Part shown: piece by piece, positions 1 to 6,674 of the stretch | How the letters are laid out: every line of letters starts with the position of its first letter | Position numbering within the stretch: position 1 is the stretch's first letter | Source of the DNA: JAEUKA01 sp035340095 | GTDB lineage: Bacteria > Myxococcota_A > Polyangia > Palsa-1104 > JAEUJZ01 | Reading direction: 5' to 3' | Assembly: GCA_035340095.1 (NCBI GenBank) | Contig: DAORGN010000151.1 | Coordinates: 1 to 12,141, forward strand | DNA length: 12,141 bases | Notes under the pieces: generated by a model | What the model saw: only the letters and a program-made list of their open reading frames with translations | Told to the model about the DNA's origin: nothing | The model's database searches: none | Made by a program: the position numbers and the translations under genes

Positions 1-511
1 GGGTTGCCATCGTAGCGACGACTTCTGTGGCGATGCCAGAAACCGTCCCGCGCCAGCCGGCATGGGCGGCGGCGACCCGTCCTTCGTCATCGGCAACAAG
101 CAGCGACACGCAGTCGGCGGAAAGCACGCCCAGCACCAGGTCGTGTGTCGTGACCATTCCGTCTGCTTCACGCCGCGCAAGCTCCGGACTGTCAAGATGG
201 AGCACCTTGGCACCGTGAACCTGCCGCACTTGCGAAAGCCGCGCGAGATCAAAACCACCGATTGTGGCAACGCGGGCGAAGTTGCGGCTTACGCAGCCAG
301 GTTCATCGCCCCAGTTCCGCCCGAGGTTTAGCGAGGCAAACCGCCCTTGCGAAAAGCCACCCTGGCGCGTGGTGAAGCCGTGCCGGACAGAAAGAGAGGA
401 GAGCAGAGGCGACAGCAGCACGCTCGGCTGGTCATTCGCAGGGACCCAACAGTCGTTTGGGCTGTGCTGCGACATCGTCTCGCTCGGCTGTCCTGTAGAT
501 GCCAGGTGCAT
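1..511 (-). CDS. pgeF: PgeF/YfiH family multicopper-oxidase-fold protein (partial, 3' end outside window)
   Basis: This is the N-terminal 170 residues of a YfiH/PgeF (DUF152, LACC1-like) protein; the rest lies beyond the left edge. The family is reported as a purine nucleoside phosphorylase/adenosine deaminase and, in E. coli, as an editing enzyme for misassembled UDP-MurNAc precursors. Translating the minus strand shows the family landmarks in order: VRHGFTTRQGG, SLNLGRNWGDE, QVHGAKV, SADC and AHAGWRGTV. The three metal/active-site positions of the family are present as His99, Cys134 and His150 (counted from 511), with nearly the same spacing as in E. coli YfiH. It begins 14 bases after the stop of the RluD gene, the order also seen in E. 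coli (rluD-yfiH), which suggests co-transcription. The start is uncertain: ATG at 511 fits the operon spacing, but ATG at 475 is in frame and closer to the usual N-terminal length. Neither has a strong ribosome binding site. Confidence 0.9.
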   Translation of the reverse strand, partial: MHLASTGQPSETMSQHSPNDCWVPANDQPSVLLSPLLSSLSVRHGFTTRQGGFSQGRFASLNLGRNWGDEPGCVSRNFARVATIGGFDLARLSQVRQVHGAKVLHLDSPELARREADGMVTTHDLVLGVLSADCVSLLVADDEGRVAAAHAGWRGTVSGIATEVVATMAT

Positions 512-525
512 GGCCGGCGACTCTA

Positions 526-1656
526 TCACGGGTGTACCGAAGCAGGCCGACTGCCGACCGCATTCCACGGCAGTAGCGGACTATCGGCGCGCCCTCGGAG
601 ACTGGTCAGCGCCGACAGGAAGTCTGCCGGCGGTGCCGATGCAAAGCTGAGCCTTTCCCCCGTGATCGGATGGACAAAGCCGAGCAGCCGGGCATGCAGC
701 GCCTGGTGGGTAAGCTGGGCAGAGACGATCTGCACATTGCGCTGGCGCGACGGGCGACCGTACAGGGGATCGCCCAGGATCGGGAAACCCTGTTCGCTCA
801 GGTGGACGCGAATCTGGTGGGTTCGCCCGGTTTCCAGTCGCAGCTCGACGAGCGTTGCACCGGGTAGTCGTTCCAGCACTTGGTAGTGGGTGACGGCCTT
901 TTTGCTGCCCCCGCGGGATGTGAAGCGCTTGCGATCGCGGGGATGGCGGCCATAGCGGGTCGACAGGGTGCCACGTTCGCTAATCACGCCGTCGACAAGG
1001 GCGACATAACGTCGCTCGATCGAGTGGGCTTGAAACTGAACTTGCAAACCGACCAGCGTCGGTTCGTCTTTGGCGCAGACCAGCACCCCCGAAGTCCCGG
1101 AATCGAGTCGGTGAACAATGCCGGGACGCCGTTCACCACCGATCGAAAGTGGCGCGTGCTGGATGGCCGTGGCTGCGCCCGCTCCCGCTTTTCGGTCCGT
1201 GCTGGGTTCGTCCGTCTCGGCATCGACTTCGTCTTCGTCGCCGTCTTCATCCGCAAGCGGTCGCCCAAGTGGTTTGGGCAGTGATCCGCAGTGGTGAAGC
1301 AGGGCGTTGACGAGTGTTCCAGTCTCGTGACCGGGTGCGGGGTGGACGACCATCCCGGCTGGCTTGTCGATGACGATCAAGTGACGGTCTTCGTAAAGTA
1401 CCGTAAGGGGGATGTCCTCGGGCTCATCGTGGGTCGGGGCCGGCGGTGAGGGGACAAAACGCAAGGTCTGCCCGGATCGCAGCTTTTGCCCAGGACGGCA
1501 GGCTCGACCATCGAGAGTCACCTCTCCGGCTTCGATGCGCCGCGCGAGCTGAGAACGCGAAAACGGCAGCTCCTGCTGCGCCAAATAGACATCGAGGCGC
1601 AGGCCAGCAGCGGACGGCGGAACTGTAAAAACGATCGGATCTTGGGATTCGGTCAC
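526..1656 (-). CDS. rluD: RluA/RluD-family 23S rRNA pseudouridine synthase
   Basis: A 376-residue RluA-family enzyme that isomerises uridine to pseudouridine in rRNA; RluD acts on helix 69 of 23S rRNA. An N-terminal S4 RNA-binding domain spans about residues 17-67 (LRLDVYLAQ, then GEVTLDG). The catalytic domain follows, with IDKPAGMVVHP (about 96-106), the catalytic loop HRLDSGTSG with Asp185, and the late motif LETGRTHQIRVHL. It is longer than E. coli RluD (about 326 residues), mainly because of a highly acidic insert (about 131-170, peak 136-150) just before IGGE.RPGIVHRLD, plus a short C-terminal tail. The start is GTG at 1656, and this GTGA overlaps the TGA stop of the upstream small gene, implying translational coupling. 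PgeF follows after 14 bases. The RluA family is certain; RluD rather than RluC/RluA is inferred from the S4 domain and the PgeF neighbour. Confidence 0.92.
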   Translation of the reverse strand: MTESQDPIVFTVPPSAAGLRLDVYLAQQELPFSRSQLARRIEAGEVTLDGRACRPGQKLRSGQTLRFVPSPPAPTHDEPEDIPLTVLYEDRHLIVIDKPAGMVVHPAPGHETGTLVNALLHHCGSLPKPLGRPLADEDGDEDEVDAETDEPSTDRKAGAGAATAIQHAPLSIGGERRPGIVHRLDSGTSGVLVCAKDEPTLVGLQVQFQAHSIERRYVALVDGVISERGTLSTRYGRHPRDRKRFTSRGGSKKAVTHYQVLERLPGATLVELRLETGRTHQIRVHLSEQGFPILGDPLYGRPSRQRNVQIVSAQLTHQALHARLLGFVHPITGERLSFASAPPADFLSALTSLRGRADSPLLPWNAVGSRPASVHP

Positions 1657-1916
1657 CAGATCCGCGACTTTACATGTCCTTTGGACTTGAGCATCACATC
1701 AACGATCGCCCGGTCGAACAGTCCCAGTTCATAGATATCGGGCGTCACACGGCTCTTGAACAGCGTGCGGCCTTCTTCGATGTGATCGTGCATCACGTTG
1801 AAGAGGGTGTCGTTTTCGATGCCTTCGATGATCTCTTTCTCGTGATAGAGGGTGAGGTCAGACGAAATGGCTCGCGCCAGCTGGCGAGCACGCTCGGGTT
1901 TGTCGATTAGCGCCAT
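1653..1916 (-). CDS. Small conserved protein of unknown function, first gene of the rluD operon
   Basis: An 87-residue protein starting at ATG 1916; an in-frame TTG at 1925 would add three residues. It is mostly helical by appearance and charged, with no signal peptide or membrane segment, so probably cytoplasmic. Visible blocks include ARAISSDLTLYHEKEI, ENDTLF, EEGRTLFKSRV and the C-terminal SKGHVKSRIW. I know no function or named domain for it, but it has the look of a small conserved protein rather than a chance frame: its codon pattern is clean and its TGA overlaps the GTG of the RluD gene (GTGA), the tight packing of a translationally coupled operon. No Shine-Dalgarno sequence precedes the start. 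A possible promoter ends only a few bases upstream, so the message may have a very short leader. A structural or ribosome-linked role would be a guess from context only. Confidence 0.8.
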   Translation of the reverse strand: MALIDKPERARQLARAISSDLTLYHEKEIIEGIENDTLFNVMHDHIEEGRTLFKSRVTPDIYELGLFDRAIVDVMLKSKGHVKSRIW

Positions 1917-1924
1917 AGTTTGCA

Positions 1925-1953
1925 ATGTTAACGAGGCGTAGAGAAAAGCTCAA
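1925..1953 (-). promoter_or_regulatory. Candidate sigma-70-type promoter for the small gene-rluD-pgeF operon
   Basis: On the minus strand a TTGAGC (-35, 1953-1948) is followed after exactly 17 bases by TAACAT (-10, 1930-1925). Each matches the consensus at four of six positions. Transcription would begin about at the TTG/ATG start region, giving an almost leaderless message, consistent with the missing ribosome binding site. Position and spacing are seen directly; activity is inferred. Confidence 0.35.
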
Positions 1954-1965
1954 CGGCGTTCGTTT

Positions 1966-2063
1966 GCTTGGGCCCACCTGATGGTCTGCGAGTGAGGCCA
2001 TCGCGACGCAAAGTTTGCCCAAGCGAAAAAGAGCCGCTACCTTGTGCGCCCGCCCAAGTGGGC
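1966..2063. repeat. Three copies of GCCCAAG around the parC start region
   Basis: The heptamer occurs inverted at 1967-1973 (within GCTTGGGC, 1966-1973), direct at 2017-2023 (within GCCCAAGC, 2017-2024) and direct at 2052-2058, where it is part of the near-palindrome GCCCA-AG-TGGGC (2052-2063). The first two form a perfect 8-base inverted repeat. They surround a weak possible promoter for the topoisomerase gene (TTGCCC 2015-2020, 17 bases, TACCTT 2038-2043). This could be a supercoiling-responsive or repressor-bound control site; that is inference, and the motif is short. Confidence 0.3.
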
Positions 2064-2076
2064 CAAAACCTCTGCC

Positions 2077-4446
2077 ATGACGAGCCTGCAAGAGATCCCT
2101 GTTTCCCTCGATGCGGAGACCCAGAAGCGCTACCTAAGCTACGCTCTGTCGGTCATCACGTCCCGTGCTCTGCCCGATGTCCGCGACGGACTCAAGCCAG
2201 TTCAGCGGCGCATCCTGTACGCGATGTATCACGACCAACGGCTTCTGCCCGACGCCAAGTTTCGCAAGTGTGCGGCGGTCGTCGGCGATGTGCTCGGTAA
2301 GTATCACCCGCATGGCGATGCCTCGGTGTACGAAGCCCTGGTCCGGATGGCGCAGGACTTTTCGCTGCGCTATCCCCTGGTCGACGGCCACGGCAACTTT
2401 GGATCGCAGGATGGCGACGCACCAGCAGCGTATCGGTACACCGAGTGCCGGCTGCGTGCGACGGCACTGCTGCTGCTAAAAGAGCTGGGACAGAGCACGA
2501 TCGACTGGCGACCGACGTTCGACGGTGTGCGCAGCGAGCCGATCGTTCTGCCTTCGCAGCTGCCGAACCTGCTGGTCAACGGCGTGCAGGGCATTGCCGT
2601 CGGTATGGCGACGTCTATCCCACCGCACAACGCGGGTGAGGTCATCGACGCTTGCCTTGCGCTTATCGACGAACCGGAGCTCGATAGCAAGTCGCTGCTG
2701 CGCTACGTGCGCGGACCGGACTTCCCAACCGCTGGCGAGCTTTTGACGAGCAAGCAAGAGCTGCAAGAGGTCTATGAGACCGGGCACGGAACGCTGAAGC
2801 TACGGGCCACCTATCACGTCGAGGAGCCAGCCGACCGGCGCGAAGGTCGGCGCATCATCGTCAATGCGATCCCGTATGGGGTGGTGCGCTCGGCGATCAT
2901 GGAAAAGATCGGCGAGCTGTTCGAGGAAAAGAAGCTGCCGATGGTGGTGGACTGCCGGGATGAGTCGACCACCGACGTGCGGATCGTGATTGAGCTAAAG
3001 CGCGGCGCCGACCCGCAGCTTGTCATGGCGTTTCTGTTTAAGAACACAGCGCTCGCCACCACCGTGCAGTTCAACATGACCTGCCTGGTGCCGACGGAAA
3101 ATCCCGAGATTGGGACGCCCAAACAGCTCGGCCTGCGCGAGATGTTGCGTCACTTTTTGGACTTCCGCTTCCAAGTGGTGCGGCGTCGCTTGTCGCATCA
3201 GCTTGCGGAGCTGAACAAGCGCATCCATGTGCTCGACGGCTTTGCCACGGTCTACGATGCGCTCGACGAAATCCTTGCGATGATTCGTCGCAGCGAGGGG
3301 AAGGCCGACGCCAAAGAGAAGCTGATAAGTCGCTTCAAGCTCGATGACGATCAGGCCGAAGCCATCCTTGAGCTGAAGCTGTATCGACTGGCCAAGCTGG
3401 AGATCCTGGTCATTCAGGAAGAGCTTTCGCAAAAGCGCAAAGAGCGGGCGCAGCTGGAGTCGCTGCTCCAGTCGGATGGCAAGCGCTGGGAACTTGTTCG
3501 GCGTGAGCTTGGGACGCTTCGTGATGAGCTGGCGGACAAGCGGCGGACGCGGATTGGCGTTCCCGCCGAGGAACCGGCTTTCGATGAAACGGCCTTTATC
3601 GCGCACGAGGACTGCCTGGTGGTGCTGACGCGCGATGGCTGGGTCAAGCGGGTAGGGCAGCTTCGGGACGTCAGCTCGACGCGAGTGCGCGAGGGCGACG
3701 AAGTGCAGGTGGTCCTGGGCGGCTCGACCAAAGAGCTGGCGGTGTTCTTTTCGAGTCGAGGTTCGGCGTATGTTTGCCGCATCCTCGACATCCCCGCGAG
3801 CAGTGGTTACGGCGAGCCGCTGACCAAGCAGTTTAAGTTCGACGATGGCGAGACGGTGGTGGCAGCGCTGTCGCTTGATCCGCGGGTGCGCCCGGCGGCG
3901 GACACCCATTTGGTTGCCGTGACCCGAGGCGGCCTGGCGGTGCGATTTGCCTTGGATGCGCACGCCGAGGTGTCGACGCGCAACGGTCGCTTGTTTGCCA
4001 AAGTTTCAGACGGGGATGGCGTGCTGGGGGTGCGGGTGGCGCGCGGCGATGCGCTGCTGACGGTAGCGACGTCGCTTGGCCGTTCGCTGACCTGCCGGGT
4101 CGATGAGATCCCGGTGTTACAGGGTCCAGGCAAGGGCGTTCAGATGCTGAAGCTCGGCGAAGGCGACCGCATGATCGGTTTTGCAGTCGGTGAGACGCTC
4201 AAAGTCGAGACCGACAAAGGCGCGACGCACGAACTGGGTGGATCTGCCGCAGATGTGACGGCGCGCGGCGGCAAGGGGCGTGAGGTGTTAAAGAAAGGCA
4301 AGCTTGTGCGCTGCCTGTTTGCTCCGCCGACGGTGCCGCAGCTAACAGCGAAAGTGGTGAGTGCGCAGGCTGCGCAAGGTGATGCTCCGTCGGAAGCGAC
4401 CCCGATACCAGACATCATTGGGCCGCTGTTCCGACGTCCGAGCTAG
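2077..4446 (+). CDS. parC: DNA topoisomerase IV subunit A (ParC-type; GyrA/ParC family)
   Basis: The breakage-reunion subunit of a type IIA topoisomerase, which cuts and rejoins both DNA strands and works as an A2B2 complex with a ParE/GyrB ATPase not seen here. From ATG 2077 it has 789 residues. The N-terminus shows SYALSVITSRALPDVRDGLKP-type family sequence, then YHPHGDASVYEALVRMAQ, and RYTE with the catalytic Tyr at 121. A long coiled region follows (ELNKRIHVLDGF, ILELKLYRLAKLEILVIQEE), then a beta-pinwheel C-terminal domain with GPGKG (683-687) and RGGKG (730-734). The Glu of VYEALV and the degenerate GPGKG turn resemble ParC more than GyrA, but the family split is not certain from sequence alone. 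At the quinolone site, Ala82 stands where E. coli has Ser (GyrA 83, ParC 80). A GTG at 2044 is in frame, but the ATG fits the family N-terminus better. It ends convergent with the next gene, 37 bases apart, with no clear terminator. Confidence 0.9.
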   Translation: MTSLQEIPVSLDAETQKRYLSYALSVITSRALPDVRDGLKPVQRRILYAMYHDQRLLPDAKFRKCAAVVGDVLGKYHPHGDASVYEALVRMAQDFSLRYPLVDGHGNFGSQDGDAPAAYRYTECRLRATALLLLKELGQSTIDWRPTFDGVRSEPIVLPSQLPNLLVNGVQGIAVGMATSIPPHNAGEVIDACLALIDEPELDSKSLLRYVRGPDFPTAGELLTSKQELQEVYETGHGTLKLRATYHVEEPADRREGRRIIVNAIPYGVVRSAIMEKIGELFEEKKLPMVVDCRDESTTDVRIVIELKRGADPQLVMAFLFKNTALATTVQFNMTCLVPTENPEIGTPKQLGLREMLRHFLDFRFQVVRRRLSHQLAELNKRIHVLDGFATVYDALDEILAMIRRSEGKADAKEKLISRFKLDDDQAEAILELKLYRLAKLEILVIQEELSQKRKERAQLESLLQSDGKRWELVRRELGTLRDELADKRRTRIGVPAEEPAFDETAFIAHEDCLVVLTRDGWVKRVGQLRDVSSTRVREGDEVQVVLGGSTKELAVFFSSRGSAYVCRILDIPASSGYGEPLTKQFKFDDGETVVAALSLDPRVRPAADTHLVAVTRGGLAVRFALDAHAEVSTRNGRLFAKVSDGDGVLGVRVARGDALLTVATSLGRSLTCRVDEIPVLQGPGKGVQMLKLGEGDRMIGFAVGETLKVETDKGATHELGGSAADVTARGGKGREVLKKGKLVRCLFAPPTVPQLTAKVVSAQAAQGDAPSEATPIPDIIGPLFRRPS

Positions 4447-4483
4447 GGCAGGGGGCGTCGGGGAAGGTGTGGGTCGAGTCGGA

Positions 4484-5914
4484 CTACAGGACGACGTTCA
4501 TCATCGCGCGATACGGCGCGGTGGTGAAGTCGCGGACGCGGCGGTCGTTGCCACGGCTGACAGCGTAGAGCATGGCTCCGAGCGCGCCCGGCGTGACCAT
4601 GCTGTCCGGGAACTGCGCCGGGGTGTACAGCTTGCCGCTGTCCGGATCGTAGTTCATCTTGCCGGTGCGCGAGACCTGACCGAACCAGCCCGGCTTCATG
4701 TAGCCGTTCGACATGACGTACATCCAGTTCGACGCACCTGGGGTCGAGTCGGTCCAGTCGGCTGCCTTGTTGCTGAACGGACCTTTGGGCAGGTCGCCCG
4801 AGACGGTCATGACCAGGTTGTCGGACAGCTTTTTCGACGGGTCGACCGGGTCGGGAATGCCGTTTAGGTAGTCCATGAAGGACTGGAACACCAGCGCAAG
4901 ACCGTCCGAGATGCGGGTGACACGGGCCTGGTCGCTCCACACAAAGTGCGGGTCGTCGTTGAATGCTGGCATCATGACCTGCGAGCACAGACCCTTCTTG
5001 AAGGCATTGGCCGCAACGATGAGGTTGTTGGCAATGGCCTTCACGTTGGCATCAATGCTTGCCGGGCCGCACCATGCGTCTGCCTGACCAGCCACCGGGG
5101 CGAGCACGCTGCCGAGGTTCTGTGACACAAGCGAGATGGCGACGCGCGAGTCCTCGTATGCGCGCTGATAGGTGGCGCGGTCGACGGTCTTCACCAGGCC
5201 GAGGAATGCTTTGTAATACTCCTCGTAGAGCTTGGCGTTGTTCGGATCCGACAGACGCGCTGCCAGCTTCGACGCCGAGCTGGAGAACAGGTTGATCATC
5301 GACATGTAGTCAGGCACCGACGCTGGCGAAGGCGAACCGGTGGCCGTTCCGTATGGCATCGTGACCGCATCTTTGTTGATGCCGATGACCGGAACCAGCG
5401 ACTGGACCGTGGTCTGGATCGACGCGCAGGCCGCAAACGATCCGATGGTGCCCGTCGGAATGGTGTTGCTATTGCCGGCGTTCTTCGGCGCCACTTCGTG
5501 ACCGGTGTTGGTGCCGCAGAGCATCGCGGTCACGAGCTTCTTGTCACCGTAGCTCGACCACAGCGGCTGGCCGTTGACCTTGCGGTGATACAGCGTCCGA
5601 TCCTCGAGCGCGCCCGAGGTGATCTTGCCGGCCTTGGCCATGTCGTCCCAGGGAACACTCGGGTTGGTCTGGAACTCGGTGATGGTGCCGGGAACCGGCC
5701 AAACCATCGAGAACCAAGCCAAGCCACCAGTGCCACCGAGGATGTGGACGGTGCGGTTTGCATTGATGGCACCAGCAGCGAGCGCGCTACCGCCAATGTC
5801 ATCGAGAAGCTCGAGCGCGCGGGTTGGGCCAAGGCCCAGTGCAGCGCTGGCAGCCATAACACCTTTGATGAAGTCTCGGCGGGAGGCTCCCCGCAACGGA
5901 AAATCGCGTTTCAT
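4484..5914 (-). CDS. Tat-exported DUF1501-like protein, last gene of the envelope cluster
   Basis: A 476-residue protein with a twin-arginine signal: SRRDFIK at residues 11-17 followed by a weakly hydrophobic Ala/Gly/Leu stretch (about 18-30). It should therefore be exported folded, possibly with a cofactor. The mature part distantly resembles DUF1501, an alkaline phosphatase/sulfatase-like fold common beside cytochrome-type proteins in Planctomycetes and Myxococcota: VHILGGTGGLAW (about 56-67) sits where the family has its GGPSH block, and NLVMTVSGDLPKGPF (about 366-380), then a GW.G segment (about 409-412), sit where it has V..GEFGRTP and the following GG region. The usual metal-ligand pattern and the DHW motif are not evident, so it may be a non-catalytic homologue. 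Cysteines are few (133, 163, 282, 310). Start at ATG 5914 is supported by a very strong ribosome binding site. It is the last gene of the four-gene unit. The DUF1501 link is moderate; export is well supported. Confidence 0.82.
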   Translation of the reverse strand: MKRDFPLRGASRRDFIKGVMAASAALGLGPTRALELLDDIGGSALAAGAINANRTVHILGGTGGLAWFSMVWPVPGTITEFQTNPSVPWDDMAKAGKITSGALEDRTLYHRKVNGQPLWSSYGDKKLVTAMLCGTNTGHEVAPKNAGNSNTIPTGTIGSFAACASIQTTVQSLVPVIGINKDAVTMPYGTATGSPSPASVPDYMSMINLFSSSASKLAARLSDPNNAKLYEEYYKAFLGLVKTVDRATYQRAYEDSRVAISLVSQNLGSVLAPVAGQADAWCGPASIDANVKAIANNLIVAANAFKKGLCSQVMMPAFNDDPHFVWSDQARVTRISDGLALVFQSFMDYLNGIPDPVDPSKKLSDNLVMTVSGDLPKGPFSNKAADWTDSTPGASNWMYVMSNGYMKPGWFGQVSRTGKMNYDPDSGKLYTPAQFPDSMVTPGALGAMLYAVSRGNDRRVRDFTTAPYRAMMNVVL

Positions 5915-5932
5915 GTAGTTCCTCCCTCCTTA
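5915..5932 (-). promoter_or_regulatory. Strong double Shine-Dalgarno overlapping the upstream stop codon
   Basis: Minus strand 5931-5920 reads AAGGAGGGAGGA, two overlapping anti-16S matches ending five bases before the ATG at 5914. The first bases overlap the TAA stop (5932-5930) of the upstream lipoprotein gene, so termination and reinitiation are probably coupled. It is the strongest ribosome binding site in the cluster, suggesting that the Tat protein is made in good amount. Confidence 0.8.
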
Positions 5933-6649
5933 ATCACAAAGATAGGCAGACGAAGCGATGGTTGCGACGGTCATTCGCTTGGCGCGCATGATGTCGTTGC
6001 TGGTGAGCGATGCGATCCGCTTGACGCCGTTGCTGCACTCGGTGAGCTGCACCGTGGTAAGCGGTGAGCCAAGGAGGCACGCAAAGCCATCAGCGTTGCA
6101 GGTGTTGTCGGCATTGAACAGCGTGGCGCCGGGGCAAGCGGTGCCAGTGCCGATGCGATCCGTCGTTGCCGTCGGGATCAGCTCCTCTGCAACTGCCAGC
6201 ATCATGTCGAACATGCGGGTCAGGCCGCCGGTCGAGTTGCGATCCGCCTCTGCGACGCGGGCCGGGTAGTTGGCAACGCCCATGATGTTGGCGCCGCCCT
6301 GGTACAGAACACCCGCCGAGTCAGCCGCGGGGTTTGCGATGTTGATACCACGGGTGGTGAGGATGGTGCCGAGCGCCTGATACATGATCTTGCCGCAGAC
6401 GTGCATCCGCTGGCCATCAGACGGCAGCACCTGGCGTCCATCCGCAAACGGGTTGCCGATGTTGCCCAGGATGTCGTCGTGATCGAACGACTTGGTGCTG
6501 GTGTTTGGCGAAACCGGCGGCTGCGTGACGTCGGTCGGCTGCGTTGGATCCATGGTCGGATCGGGGGTAGACGCCGCATTTTGGCATCCAATGAGGCCCA
6601 GCATCGAGACCAGGCCCAGACGGACGAAGAAACCAGACTTGCGCTTCAT
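5930..6649 (-). CDS. Small Cys-containing lipoprotein of unknown function
   Basis: A 239-residue predicted lipoprotein: basic start MKRK, hydrophobic core to residue 20 and lipobox LIGC with Cys22 as the lipidated residue. A Thr/Pro/Asp-rich flexible linker follows (about 28-52). The globular part has six cysteines (85, 172, 184, 191, 205, 238), none in a CxxCH pattern, which suggests disulfides in an oxidising compartment rather than heme binding. I do not recognise a family. Start at ATG 6649 is preferred because GGGAG lies about nine bases upstream and because it gives the signal peptide; an in-frame extension to 6712 would bury the signal behind 21 residues. It starts 25 bases after the stop of the CxxCH lipoprotein gene and its stop overlaps the ribosome binding site of the Tat-protein gene, so it is firmly inside the operon. 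An accessory or anchoring subunit of the cluster is a guess from position. Confidence 0.82.
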   Translation of the reverse strand: MKRKSGFFVRLGLVSMLGLIGCQNAASTPDPTMDPTQPTDVTQPPVSPNTSTKSFDHDDILGNIGNPFADGRQVLPSDGQRMHVCGKIMYQALGTILTTRGINIANPAADSAGVLYQGGANIMGVANYPARVAEADRNSTGGLTRMFDMMLAVAEELIPTATTDRIGTGTACPGATLFNADNTCNADGFACLLGSPLTTVQLTECSNGVKRIASLTSNDIMRAKRMTVATIASSAYLCD

Positions 6650-6674
6650 GTTGCTTCTCCCTTTCGTTCTGGTC

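Noticed and set aside
2995..3963. Minus-strand open frame of 322 codons inside the topoisomerase gene
   Set aside because: Fully antisense to a clear ParC/GyrA coding sequence; composition rich in His/Arg/Gln and no recognisable domain, as expected for a shadow frame.
4447..4483. Possible bidirectional terminator between the convergent topoisomerase and Tat-protein genes
   Set aside because: I see no stable inverted repeat or T-run in the 37 bases; termination may be Rho-dependent or lie inside the facing genes.
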